64,000 nucleotides of DNA from Armigeres subalbatus. Lineage: Eukaryota; Arthropoda; Insecta; Diptera; Culicidae. Under the pieces are notes generated by a model. That model had not been told where the DNA came from. It searched no databases and saw only the letters and a program-made list of their open reading frames with translations. How positions within the stretch are numbered: the first letter of the stretch is position 1; each line of letters opens with the position of its first letter. This document shows positions 31,200 to 41,759 of the stretch, piece after piece. The stretch is taken from NCBI RefSeq assembly GCF_024139115.2, contig NC_085139.1, forward strand, positions 11,937,533 through 12,001,532, in the 5' to 3' direction. The position numbers were made by a program, and so were the translations under genes.

Positions 31200-34100
31200 C
31201 TGATCGTCGTTGGTCCGCTAGTTCATCTGCCAAAACGTTCGATTTCAACCAGAATGACCAATCATTGACATCAGCCGGACAGTCCGTAGCAAAAATAGAT
31301 AATTGATCCTGAAAATGAAACTTGAGTATTTGGTAATTAAATTTATATTTAGATCATAATGTATTTAATATGAAACATTCTTTCCGTTTTGTTCTTTTCT
31401 TTGTTTTCTACAGATTCAGCCCAACAGAGGATTGATGCATCCTTTAACATTCATCGGGACCACGGCGTACATCACTTCAAAAGGCTTCAAGCCAACATAA
31501 ACAAACGGCCCTTTTCAGGGCCACCAAATATTCATGGAGGAAGATGTTGTTGAGGCTGTTGTTTACCGATCTTCTGTTTCTTTAATACTCTGCTTATAGT
31601 TATAAACCGAAATAAGTTTATAGTAACAATCGGGTTTTCGCCCATTTATTTCCAGGATATGCGACATGTCGAGGATATTCCAACCCAGATTGAATATACA
31701 GCCCCATCTTCAAAAAATCAGCACCAAGAAACATATTTAGAGTTTCAAAATAAAATCTTCTACACTTACGTAATCCTACGTCCAATTGGCGGTCGTGTCT
31801 CGGATACAACCTTCTACTTTTTTTTTCAGCTTGAGCTCAGGCCGACAGAGGGCTCGCCTGGACTGGACCTGGACCGAAAAGGGGGTTACCTGTTTGTATA
31901 TTTTATGGCTGGCACGAATACAGTAGGCCTGAGCCGCATATTCAGAATCATTCTGATGAAAATTTGACCAGTAGCTGTACCTATTTTAAACTATTGCATG
32001 ACCATGTCTAGCAACAAGCTTCGAAGTTCTTGGTTTGGTCTTGAAGTCTAAATTGATTTGGTCTGCTATTAAAAAAAGCTTTAACAAAGCTAACGAGATA
32101 CTCGTCAAGCAGACAAAGCAACGAACAACGGTCCAACCATAGCCAACGCGGAAATGTCACTTGACAAAAAAATCCAAGTAGGTCTTGTCGCGAAGCGCAT
32201 TTAAATGCAAATCGGTACCAATCGGCGGCGCTTCTTCTAAACACCTCCGCGCGCGCGTCACTTCATGAATATTCATGATCTTGCGCCGTTGCACGCTGCC
32301 TTCCGGGGAAGTCTTCCTACAGGCAAAAGGAAGATGCACCGGCAGGAGGAAAAACACTTGCGCTTGTTCTTTTGTTGCGATCAAGGAGTCAAGGAACGGA
32401 GACGACAATTCCAGCAACAATTGGGTACGCTCAGGAATATAAATAAAAAGACCCATTCAGTCAACGGGACAATTCCAGGTTCAAAGGTAGCCCCCGTGAG
32501 AGTTGTGCATTGAGGCCGACCGACCGACCGACCGACGACGTGTGTTCGTGACTTCTTTGCCAGGCGGAGGCTGAGGAAACACTCCGAATGCCGAATCTGC
32601 CTCCTCTTCCCGGGCGAGATATGGGAAAAAAGTCAACTCTCAGCTGGCCGCAATTCGCAATCCTAGCAGGCGAGCGGTTTCTTTCTTTTCCCGAAGCGCA
32701 CACACAAAGAATCAAAATCGCGGATTGAATCACCTACGGGTGATGGCTCTTTTTCGGTGTTGAAAACGGTTCTGAACGTTTTTTGATCATTATTTATGGG
32801 TCATTACGAAGTACAGAGATGTAGCTATGACTCTTGAAAAAAACAAAATTCTCACCTAATGAATCATGCATCGTGAAACTGCAACGTCATTAATCTTTTA
32901 CTGATAACAAAAGTATTCTTTCCAGCAAAACTATGTTATACAAAAAAAATCGAGCGGGAGAAGCGAGCAGAGCGCAACAACAAAAAATATCGAACAATCG
33001 AATGTAAGTGCCGTCGTCAGAACAGGGAATCCTGCAGAACAGTCCGTATATTCACCGAAAACAACTAAAACATCCCATAAACTATAATAACACGGCTGGT
33101 TTTGCCTCCTCAATTTCGAGCCAAAGCCTACTGCGCGCGCGATTACCCATGACGACGACGCGCGATCCTCTGAAGCCAACTTGGCTGCGGTGACCTGACA
33201 AAGCGAGAATAAAACATTTTGTTACATTTATTATTTATTACATCATCGTTTATATCGGTCGAGCTGGGTTTGTTCTGAGCGTAGTCAACGGTGCACCAGT
33301 TTTTCGCGGATATTTTATTTGAAGAATTGGATGCTTTTTGTGTAACTGTTTGCTGTTGTCGTTGTCGAAGGGTTACTACAAGTGCCACCATTCCGGGGCA
33401 GAAAGAAAAAGAGATTTCCTTTTTGTCTTCTGCTCGAAGTCAACTCGATTGCTTTGGTGATCGCCGTCCTCGTCGTGATCGATAATCACGAAAATGTAGT
33501 TCAGAAGAACTTTTCTGCGGTGATTGTATTTTGTTTTCCTTTGCTAGTGGATACAACTTAGTGGTATTGTTCGGTTGTTCTCGATTTGGTACCGGCAAAT
33601 GGATTTACAATTTGTCTGTTACCAAAAACATTACTTTCTGCAATAGTTCTTTTTATAAAGCGCATTATTTTTTGTAATTCGTTTGTGGAGGTTGGTACTC
33701 GCATTCTAATGGCTTTTCCGCTAACGTGTCTTGTTGTGTAGGAGTTATCACGCCTATCTTGAGAGTAGGAGGTGGATGGTTCGAGTCTCTCCAAGACACG
33801 TGGATTCTTTTTCGCAAACAGCCAAGATATTTAACAAAAAAAAAAAGATTTTCGTACGGCCGATTCGCCGAATAATTTGCAATTAATTATTCCTTCGGAA
33901 GTTCCTTAACGAAATAATCCAGAAAAATCCATGGAAATTTCTTCGAAAATTCCTTTTGAAATTTCTTCGTAATTAAACAAAGCTATGCAAAGGTCTTTCA
34001 TTATATTTGTATTGAAGTTTGATGTGTCGCAAACCGGGGTCCAGAATTATTCAAAAAGTGGTCATTCATGGCCGAAGTGTTCAGATGCTCTGCAAAAGTC

Positions 34101-34829
34101 TTCTATTATATTTGTGTTATAAAATCCAGAAGTATGATGTGTCGCAAGGCACACTCAGTTTTTATTTCTGCAGACAGGCAAGAATCCGCACAGCCTTGCA
34201 GCCAGTTAAATAGAAACTGATATCCCGGCAAAAATGACGTTTATTTGCTGTTTTTCAGCTACTTTGACAGAAATCTCATCAAAACCACGTTTCTGGGGCT
34301 TGGCTGTGCGAATTTTGGCAAAGGCTCAGCAAATTGCTGAGATCCCGGTTTGTGGGTTCCAGAACCATTAAAATAGTTACCACTTTCCTGGGGGAACCAG
34401 GTTCCCGGAATATATGTAACCGAATTTTAGAGCTTTAAACATTCAGTTTTCATTTCCAGTATTGCAAAATGATGAATAAACACGATTGCAACATTATGAG
34501 CATTTACTACTAGTTATCTACGATTAAAAGGAAGTTGACCTCGATAAAACCATCCCCATGCACACTTAGTTTTTATTTATATAGCTCGGCAAAAAACCTA
34601 TAGTCTCGGAAGAAATTCTTGCAATTCTTTCGAAATTTCCATCAAGAATTTCTTCAGGGTTTTTCATTTCTTCGGACATTCCTCTGGAAATCTGTTTAGC
34701 AACTCATCCAGAAACTCTTTAGACAATACAAAATTCCTAAAAGAATTCTATCGAGAATCTCTACAGAAATTCATTCTAACATTCTTTTAAGTTACAATGT
34801 TGTGAAAACTCATATGTGAATATGTATTA
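31200..34829. other. no gene recognised; scattered signals
   Basis: Noted: an orphan histone-type stem-loop at 31507; ttacgtaatcctacgtcc at 31766-31783, the inverse of the gacgtaggattacg phrase at 21764; a 16-bp palindrome tcatgaatattcatga near 32262; a short cgac tract (32518-32536); CG-rich words near 32246 and 33133; AATTCCT-type repeat debris at 33890-33980 and 34590-34790. The region 32000-33600 is less repetitive than its surroundings and could contain host regulatory or untranslated sequence, but no exon is convincing. Confidence 0.35.
31505..31526 (+). terminator. orphan histone-type mRNA 3' stem-loop (plus strand)
   Basis: aaacGGCCCTTTTCAGGGCCacca is the canonical histone stem-loop with flanks, followed by a purine-rich ggaggaagatg (about 31535) where the downstream element would be. 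The codons upstream (…HFKRLQANI-stop) do not match any core or linker histone that I can recognise. The stem and loop are identical to the one at 22949-22964, on the opposite strand. Confidence 0.8.
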
Positions 34830-35592
34830 TGGTGGTTCAAAAAATCAGTTTTGCTCCACAGCGCTCATCTGATTCTTTATAATGTTCTGAGTGTCCTCTG
34901 AAAATTTGAGCTCATTTGGATTAAAACTGATTTAGCACAAGCCGTTTCAAGTTTACATGCAAATTAGTATGGGAAAATTTATTTTTTCATTATACTGATA
35001 ATGACGCATCCTCATTAAGCGCAAGTTAAAAGAAAACCTATATAGCTAAAAGGAATACTCAAGAGCTTTCACTCAGTAAAAACCGCATCTTAATTAATTG
35101 TTCCAATAATTAGTAATCGAATTTAATCCATACCGTGATTTTCTGGAGCTAATTGCGTAACTCCTCAACAGGCAACATTGCTGCTCGTGGCGCGAAAGAT
35201 AGCACACACAAATTCAGGCTACTATGTTGCACTGCACGTTTCAGTGATGCCTTCAAAGAAGTTTAACGATCATGACTAAAGATTCGCAACCTGTATTAAA
35301 ATCAATTACTAATTATTGGGGCGATTAATAAACATGCAGTTTTCGTTGAGTGAAAGCTCTTGAGTATTCCTTTTAGCTATGTAGGTTTTCTTTTAATCTG
35401 CGCTTAATAGGGAAGCGTCATTATCAGAATAATGAAAAAATAAATTTCCCCATACTAATTTGCATGTAAACTTGAAACGGCTTGTGCTAAATCAGTGTTA
35501 ATCCAAATGAGCTCACATTTTCATGGGACACTCAGAACATTATAAAGAAGCAGATGAGCGCTGTGGAGCAAAATCGATTTTCTGAACCACCC
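34830..35592. mobile_element. 763-bp MITE with inverted arms of about 295 bp, TA target
   Basis: Ends tggtggttca (34830) and tgaaccaccc (35592), flanked by TA (34828-34829 and 35593-35594). The arms match over almost 300 bp: tgctccacagcgctcatctg / cagatgagcgctgtggagca, gcacaagccgtttcaagttt and its inverse, tcaagagctttcactcagt / gttgagtgaaagctcttgag, and ccaataattagtaatcga / tcaattactaattattgg. The unpaired centre (about 35130-35295) has no open frame. Such a long stem would fold into double-stranded RNA if transcribed. Confidence 0.85.
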
Positions 35593-35594
35593 TA

Positions 35595-35727
35595 ATATGT
35601 ATATTATGTGGAAGATATTGATTTGGAAAATGTATTGGAGGTAACCACTTTCCCTTCGATGGGACTCGAACCCATGACCCTACAGTACGCTAGACTGGTG
35701 CTTTAACCACCACCAGACTACGAAGGA
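35595..35727 (-). mobile_element. tRNA-derived SINE (tRNA-like head, minus strand)
   Basis: The minus strand from 35727 reads tccttcgtagtctggtggtgg…ggttcgagtcccatcgaaggg. A 7-bp acceptor-like pairing (TCCTTCG/CGAAGGG), a T-arm (atggg-ttcgagt-cccat), box A (35710-35720) and box B (35662-35672) are present, and the anticodon-loop position would read AGC. The anticodon stem is only 4 bp and the sequence continues into a non-tRNA body (gtggttacctccaatacatt, ttccaaatcaatatcttcc), so this is a SINE rather than a tRNA gene. The 763-bp MITE adjoins its tail. Confidence 0.7.
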
Positions 35728-35729
35728 CC

Positions 35730-36540
35730 TCTCTTTTAAGTATTTCTCTTTTCCAAGTATTTCTCTTAGTTCCAAAATTCCGTATAAAAACCGATTGTAC
35801 CCCGTTTGGCATACAGCCGTTTGGCATAATGGTCATTTCGCATAATTTGTTATTAAAGCTTTGTGATTGATAAATAACATTCGGCCATTCAGCTTCGTTG
35901 ATTCTACTATAAAACATTAGACGCATTATTGTACGACGCGGCAAAAGAATAATAATAAATGGTTCTTGTGAAAGCAGAAATATTTCAAATGTTGACACAC
36001 CTACTAGCAATATGAATCTTCTTTGAATTAATTTGACATTGGTGGTTAGTCTTATTTTCCATGTAAGGAAAACCTCCCAATTTTGAATTTCTTTGTTTTA
36101 TTAGAGTTTTTTTTTTCTTATTCAATGGCTCTTCATTTCAACTGGAACTTCCCCTCCTTTTCAACATAGTTTTCTATAAGCATTTCCTCAGTTATTCATT
36201 GAAAGTGTTTCTATGCCCACCATTGCATGGATATGTATCTCGTGTAACAAGTACAACAGATACACTATGTCCAGGATGTCGAAAAAGTATTCAAAACGAA
36301 ATCTTCCCAGACAGGCCCGATAATCAAGCTCGCCATCTCCGGATTGGCAATCATACGCCTCTGCTCGCAAGGCTACTTTAGACCCAGATTTTATTAGTCA
36401 AAGAAATCTTATTGGCTCATGCGTTCTTGGAAATATTTTTTGAAAAGTATTCTCATTCGCTCATACAAGATATTACTTCTATTTGTCGATCTTATTCACC
36501 ATCGGCACCATATGCTTCATACCTACCTTACCATCAGTCG
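35730..36540. other. no gene; GGC-type repeat remnant
   Basis: 35795-35850 contains accccgtttggcatacagccgtttggcataatgg, a remnant of the GGCCAAATGA family. The rest is AT-rich, with short motif-free open frames. Confidence 0.35.
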
Positions 36541-36858
36541 GGCAAATGCACTCTTCAAAAGAAGGGATCATATCTTCCCTTTCCTTATACTAAGCAAATG
36601 CCTGAATTAAAAGAAGGAATCATATCCTCTCTTGCCTTCTGCCGGGAAAATGAGCCTGTTGAAAGAAGGGATCATGGCTTCAGTTACCTAAAATCGAGCA
36701 AATGCATGAATTGAAGAAAGCAACTATATCTTCTTTTGTTTTCTACTAGACAAATGCATCAATTGGAAAAAGGAATCATACCTTTTCGTGCCTTAAAGCG
36801 AAAGTGAAATACCCTAATTGAAAGATGGAATCATATCCTCCCTTGTCTTCTGCCAGGT
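36541..36858. repeat. 52-bp tandem repeat, six units
   Basis: The anchor gg(a/g)atcatat, or its variants, starts at 36564, 36616, 36668, 36720, 36772 and 36827 (spacings 52, 52, 52, 52, 55). Units read gcaaatgc…ttgaaagaaggaatcatatcctc…ttgccttctgc. Open frames on the plus strand run through it but have no family identity. Confidence 0.85.
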
Positions 36859-37008
36859 CAAAAGTGGAAAAGCCAGATATAAAACACGACTCTACGACAC
36901 TAACCATAATTCCATTACCCATAATGCCATTACCCCAAACGCTACTACCCCTAATGGGACACTACCCCGAATTAGTCATTATTTCAAGTTTATACAACAC
37001 ACCAATGA

Positions 37009-37143
37009 AAGAAAAAAGTGAATGAGTAAAAATGAGTGAGTGAGTAAGAGTGAGTGAGTAAGAGTAAGTGAGTACGAGTGAGTGAGTAAAAGTGAGTAAG
37101 TGAGGAAGAGTGAGTGAGTAAGAATGAGTGAGTGAGGAAGAGT
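37009..37143. repeat. GAGT-type microsatellite, left part
   Basis: Tandem gagtgagtaa / gagtgaggaa variants. The array is interrupted at 37143 by the R1-clade element and resumes at 41499. Confidence 0.9.
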
Positions 37144-37801
37144 TTTTTTTTTTTTTTTCTTCCTAAACAATGGAGGGGGAATCTGCTCAACAGACATCCT
37201 GGGTTGACCAGGAAGTGCTGGGTTAGGGGCCACCTCCAATGAGGGAGGCAGGACTGCATCCCCGACCAGCTAAACCGTTTCCATTGCCGCCAAGCCCATC
37301 GTCCCTTCGGTACAACCAGAAAGTAATGCTTCAAAGGGGGGCCAGTGCATAACGCACCCTCGAGGTTAGCTGCGTGTCCTTGCAGCATCGAACATCGTGA
37401 CTCGCTTTTTTAGAAGAACACCATGGTGTCGTGCCAGCGCATTGCCGGCTTTCCAGGTGGCCTTACCACGCCCTATGTCCTCGGAAGGTGGGCAGGGTCG
37501 ACTTCGCGCCTGCTTCCCTCTGCACGACTGGTATCAAGAGTGATGATGCCGCGTGCACCCCAAATTGACCTTTCTGACCTTGCCGACGCGGTGCCTACGC
37601 CTGCCCTAGCCTTGACGAGGACCCCTTTCCGTCCTCGGGCTCGGAACCCGCCCGGTTGACCGACGCCGCGAAAGCGACGATACCATGTTGTTCTTCACGC
37701 GGCCACTTGTTCGATAAAAGGATCGAGTTCGACCACAGGGCACCGGTATGACCCATGAAGCCGACTCCGAACCCTTGGACCACCTCTTATTTGCGCCTGA
37801 A

Positions 37802-40746
37802 CTAGCCATTCCTCGAGTCCACGCGCCACCTTCTGTGTAGCTCCGAGACGATTTGGACGATAGCCGATAAAACGGCGTTCCAGCCAACTTCATCTTTACA
37901 CATCCTCCGGACTAGGTTGTCCGGGGTAGTGTCCAGGCCACATGTGGCAAGCATGTGGTCACGCATTGTGCGAAAACGCGGGCACACGAACAACACGTGT
38001 TCCGCCGTTTCCTCTAAACCTGCGCACACCGGACACTCGGGCGAGGCCGAGTGTCCGAACCGGTGTAGGTACTGTCTGAAGCAACCATGGCCTGTAAGGA
38101 CCTGGGTCAGGTGGAAAGTGATTTCCCCATGGCGCCTCTTGACCCACGTACCTATCTCCGGTATCAACCTACCCTTAATGGAACTGTCCCATGCACGCTG
38201 CCATTTGACCATTGAGGCCAACCTGACAGTCCTACGGATGCCTCTCGTGCCGCGCATTTCGAAGCACTCTATGTCTTCACCGATAACTATGTCGATAGGC
38301 ATCATACCGGTGATGACGCAAAGTACATCGTGCGACACGGTACGGTACGCGCTCGCAACTCTTAGGCACATGAGCCTATACGTACTTTCTAACTTCGTTC
38401 TGTAGCAGTTAATACGCAGGGCCGTGCCCTGCTGGCCCCCATACCTCAGTATGGACAGAGCAACGCTAGCCAGAAGCTTGCGCTTGCTGGCATAAACCGC
38501 AGAGCTATTGGACATCATCCGGGACAATGCCGCTACAGCTGTGGAGGCACGCTTGCAGGCGTAATTGACGTGGCTACCAAAGGTGAGCTTATCGTCGATC
38601 ATTACCCCCAAGAGTTTGATGGAGCGTTCAGAGGTGACCGTGCAGTTGCCTGCCCTTATCACCGCTTGTTGCTCCGACTTTCGGTTGTTAACAACAACCA
38701 CCTCAGTCTTGTGGTGAGCCAGTTCTAACTTCCTGGAACTCATCTACTCCTCCACAATTGCGATCGAGTGGGCTGCAGTCAATTCCACCTCTTCGATCGA
38801 TTCGCCGTAGACCTCCAGCGTAATATCGTCAGCAAAGCCGACGATTGCCACGCCCACCGGGAACTTCAACCTCAAGACACCGTCGTACATGACGTTCCAT
38901 AACACCGGACCCAGTACGGAACCTTGCGGAACCCCTGAGGTTATGTCAACGCACTTCCGACCCGCCTTCGTGTCGTATACCAGTACTCGATTCTGGAAAT
39001 AGCTTCCGAGAATCTTGTACAGGTACTCAGGAATTCCAAGACGCCGGAACGCATCTGCAATAGCTGCCCGCTAATGGCGCTATTGAATGCATTCCTCACG
39101 TCGAGAGTCACTACTGCACAATAACGAACTCCCCTCCTCTTACGCTGGATAGCTATCTCCGCGGATTTGGTAACCGACAAGATAGCGTCTACGGTCGACT
39201 TACCTTTTCGGAAGCCAAACTGGTTACTCGATAGACCATCCGCACCCTCCGTGCGTATCAACAACCTGTTGAGGATGATCTTCTCGAGCACCTTCCCCGC
39301 CGTGTCAAGCAGGCATATTGGTCTATATGCCGACGGATCCCCCGGTGGTTTTCCCGCTTTTGGCAATAGGACCAAGCTCTGCCTTTTCCATGCTTCAGGG
39401 AAGACTCCCTCGTCCAGGCATCTCTGCATAACAGGTCTGAACATCTCGGGAGCCTCGGCAATGGCCGCTTTGATGGCCAGGTTCGGAATACCATCCGGTC
39501 CTGGCGCCTTACCTACACTAAGGGACTGTGCAATCCCCGCAAGTTCCGCCACCGTTACTCTTCCCTCGTCGGCCACCCTGGCCCGTGGCAGCTCCACAAA
39601 AGGAGGCCAGGGACTTGGGTCGTGACGTGGGAGGAGCCCCGCGATAATCCTCTCCACCATCTTTGGAGACCGCTCTGTAGGGGCCATCGCCCCACGTGTC
39701 TTGGCCATTACGACCCTAAAGGCGTCACCCCATGGATTCGCGTTGGCACTTTGACACAGGCCCTTGAAGCAGACTTTTTTGCTTGATCTAATCTCAGTCT
39801 TCAGAGCGGCTCTAGCAGCCACGAACGCCACCCGTCGTTCAACACGCTCCTCTTCTGTGCGTGCTCGCTGCATCCGCCTCCTTGCCCGTAGGCAGGCGCG
39901 GCGCAGGTTCGCAATTGCTTGAGTCCACCAGTAAGCCGGTGGTCTCCCATTCCTAGGGTGGACTTTCCTAGGCATGGTAGCATCGCATGCACGCGAGAGT
40001 ACTGTTACCAGCTACTCGCCGCTCAGACCGAGAGTATTGTGATCGTGGCGGAGCGCTTTTTAAACACCTCGTCGTCGAAGTATGATGTCTTCCACATACG
40101 AGGACTAGGCCTCGCCCTTCTTCCGTCCGCTGAATGCTGGTCGTATAGTCGATACTGTAGCGAACCGCCAGGTGGTCGTTGTGAGTGTAGCCATCATCTA
40201 CCCTCCAGTTCGAACTACTCGTTTGGCCAGGGCTCCAGACCGTAACGTCGATAATCGACTGGGCACCGTTCCAGCTGTAGGTACTTTTGGTACCGACATT
40301 AGCCCAGTCCACATCCAACATGGCCAGTGATTCCAGCAGGATCTGCCCCCGATGATTTGTGGATCGGCTTCCCCATTCCACGGCCCAAGCATTGAAGTCC
40401 CCGCTATCACCACCGGCCTACGCCCCATCAAGTTAGCCGTCAAACAATCTAGCATACGACCGAACTGCTCGATCGACCATCGAGGAGGCGCATAGCAGCT
40501 GCAGAAGAAGACCCCGTTGACTTTGGCAATGACGAAGCCCTCGTGTGTCGAAGACACCAACTCTTGGACTGGGTATTTCCATATCGCCGCCATTTTAGAC
40601 CCATCGGTGACCCAATTACCGTTCCTGGCGGGTACCCGGTAAGGATCTGCTATGATGGCGATATCCGTCCCCCATTCAGCAACTGTCTGACACAGCAGTT
40701 GCTGGGCTGCATCACAGTGGTTCAGGTTTAGCTGCGTTACCTGCAC
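37802..40746 (-). pseudogene. R1-clade ORF2: endonuclease and reverse transcriptase
   Basis: Starts at 40746, overlapping the ORF1 end by about 35 bp. Endonuclease: LNLNHCDAAQQLL (N-terminal Asn motif), CSCYAPPRW, then a one-base loss in a C run at 40399-40402 (G run in gene sense) right at the GDFN motif, then THNDHLAVRY. RT: VGKAPGPDGIPN, SAYRPICLLDTAGKVLEKI, NQFGFRKGKSTVDAI, LDVRNAFNSA, GVPQGSVLGP (about 38930) and GFADDITL (about 38850). After an in-frame TAG near 38744 (in place of Trp in EEWMSSRKLE, inferred), the tail continues to CPVCAGLEETAEHVLFVCPRF, the C-terminal CCHC-like motif of R1 ORF2, and stops at 37802. Further shifts lie near 40060 and 39070. Confidence 0.85.
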
Positions 40747-41498
40747 TGTGATTTTGCAGCATTTTTTTGCTGTTCGCAGCTTTGCTGGAACAGATCAAAC
40801 AGTTGGGAGGGTTCGTGCAACATTGTGCATTATGTCCCTCCAATCCGCAGCGTCGACAGAGCTTGCTTCTGTCAGGGTCTTTGCAGTCCCATTGCTTGTG
40901 CCCCGGTTCCAGGCACTTGAAGCAAACTTCTGGTTGCTCATATATGCCCACAGGGCATACCGACCACCCCACCTTGACGCTCCCTAACTTGACTACCTTG
41001 GAGGCGTCCGCTGCAGGTAGCCGAACCAATGCTACCTGTGTCCCTGCCGGACCTTTCCGTAGCCGAACGGCTGCGGTGGACGCCTCCACTTCGCACTGTC
41101 GCCGCAGTGCTGTGACGAGCTCTTCGACTTCGGTGATCTCGTCCAGGTCTTTAACCCTTAGATTCTCCCCCGTCGTGAGTGACCTCACATTGACCGTCTC
41201 GCCTAGGACTTCCTCCGCCAACTTCTTGTAGGCGGCGCCCTTTTGCGAGACGCCCCGCTTTAGCTCGAGGATCATCTTGCCCATCCGAGTACGTCTTATT
41301 CGACGTACGTCGGCGCCGAGTTCACCGAGCTTGACGTCACTCCTCATCGCCTTCAAGACGTCCGAGTACTTAGCCTCGTCCGTTTTGATGACTAGGGCAT
41401 CGCCCCTGGAGCGATCGGCGCCTACCCTAGACTTCTTGCTACCCTCATTCGCCTGGGCCTTCTTTTCGGCCCTTGACGTCTTCGGTTTCCTCTTGTTC
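40712..41498 (-). pseudogene. R1-clade ORF1 (gag-like), 5'-truncated
   Basis: The frame is open from the element end at 41498 (KRKPKTSRAEKKAQANEGSK) through Met 41356 to the stop at 40712. The C-terminal half contains CFKCLEPGHKQWDC, CRRCGLEGHNAQCC and CLIC, the zinc-knuckle series typical of R1/I/jockey ORF1 proteins, which bind element RNA. The lack of a start codon at the 5' border shows truncation during insertion. The frame itself is intact over the remaining 260 codons. Confidence 0.85.
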
Positions 41499-41590
41499 TG
41501 AGTGAGGAAGAGTGAGCCAGTAAGTACAAATGAGTGAGTCAGTAAGAGTGAGTGAGTGAATAAAAGGAAGCGAGTGAGTAAGGGTATGTG
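41499..41590. repeat. GAGT-type microsatellite, right part
   Basis: Continues the array from 37143 after the R1-clade element; the first 15 bp are the duplicated target. Confidence 0.9.
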
Positions 41591-41609
41591 ATAACACGCT
41601 TTTTCCTAA

Positions 41610-41750
41610 CGAAACGAAACGAAACGAAATTTAAAATGTTTATGTTGATTCGAATCGAAACGAAACGAAATATAGATTAACTTTCGAAACGATACGAAAT
41701 CAAGGTTTATTTAATTCGAAATTTTTCGAAACGAAACGAAATTTTATTTT
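41610..41750. repeat. CGAAA pentanucleotide repeat
   Basis: Runs of cgaaacgaaacgaaa with imperfect spacers (attcgaatcgaaac, ttcgaaacgatac). Low complexity, no gene. Confidence 0.85.
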
Positions 41751-41759
41751 TTCCGCGAA

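Larger units (their letters stand above)
24300..31200 (+). mobile_element. autonomous Helitron/Helentron-type element, nearly intact
   Basis: One long spliced gene on the plus strand encodes, in order, a basic N-terminus, a DUF6570-like Cys-rich domain, a HUH/two-Tyr Rep nuclease, a PIF1-family helicase and an EEP endonuclease. That is the architecture of animal Helitrons of the Helentron kind, which replicate by rolling-circle transposition. Terminal sequences could not be defined; I saw no convincing 5' TC or hairpin-CTRR end. Known lesions are a short indel near 26380, a 1-base shift near 27718, a missing A near 29475 and a TGA stop at 30011-30013. The element lies between the H2B relic (22998) and an orphan histone stem-loop (31507). 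Confidence 0.85.
37144..41498 (-). mobile_element. R1-clade non-LTR retrotransposon in a GAGT microsatellite
   Basis: The minus strand carries ORF1 (zinc knuckles), ORF2 (endonuclease and RT), a 3' UTR (37160-37800) and a poly(A) tail seen as 15 T at 37144-37158 on the plus strand. It is flanked by a 15-bp target duplication, tgagtgaggaagagt, at 37129-37143 and 41499-41513, both inside GAGT repeats. It is 5'-truncated within ORF1, because the ORF1 frame is open right to 41498 with no start. Several frameshifts and one stop make it inactive. R1 clade is inferred from the overlapping ORF layout, the CCHC triplet and RT style. Confidence 0.9.

Noticed and set aside
31218..31222. CTAGT as the 3' terminus of the large Helitron
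   Set aside because: A five-base match is expected by chance, and no hairpin or matching 5' end was seen.
32262..32277. tcatgaatattcatga as a regulatory operator
   Set aside because: A single short palindrome with no associated gene; nothing supports a regulatory role.
35652..35727. Functional tRNA-Ala gene
   Set aside because: The anticodon stem is incomplete, there is no clean 3' end, and the sequence runs on into a SINE body.
36541..36858. CRISPR-like array
   Set aside because: The 52-bp units are contiguous without unique spacers, and the genome is eukaryotic.
37917..38405. Plus-strand frame within the R1-clade element
   Set aside because: Antisense of the ORF2 C-terminal region.
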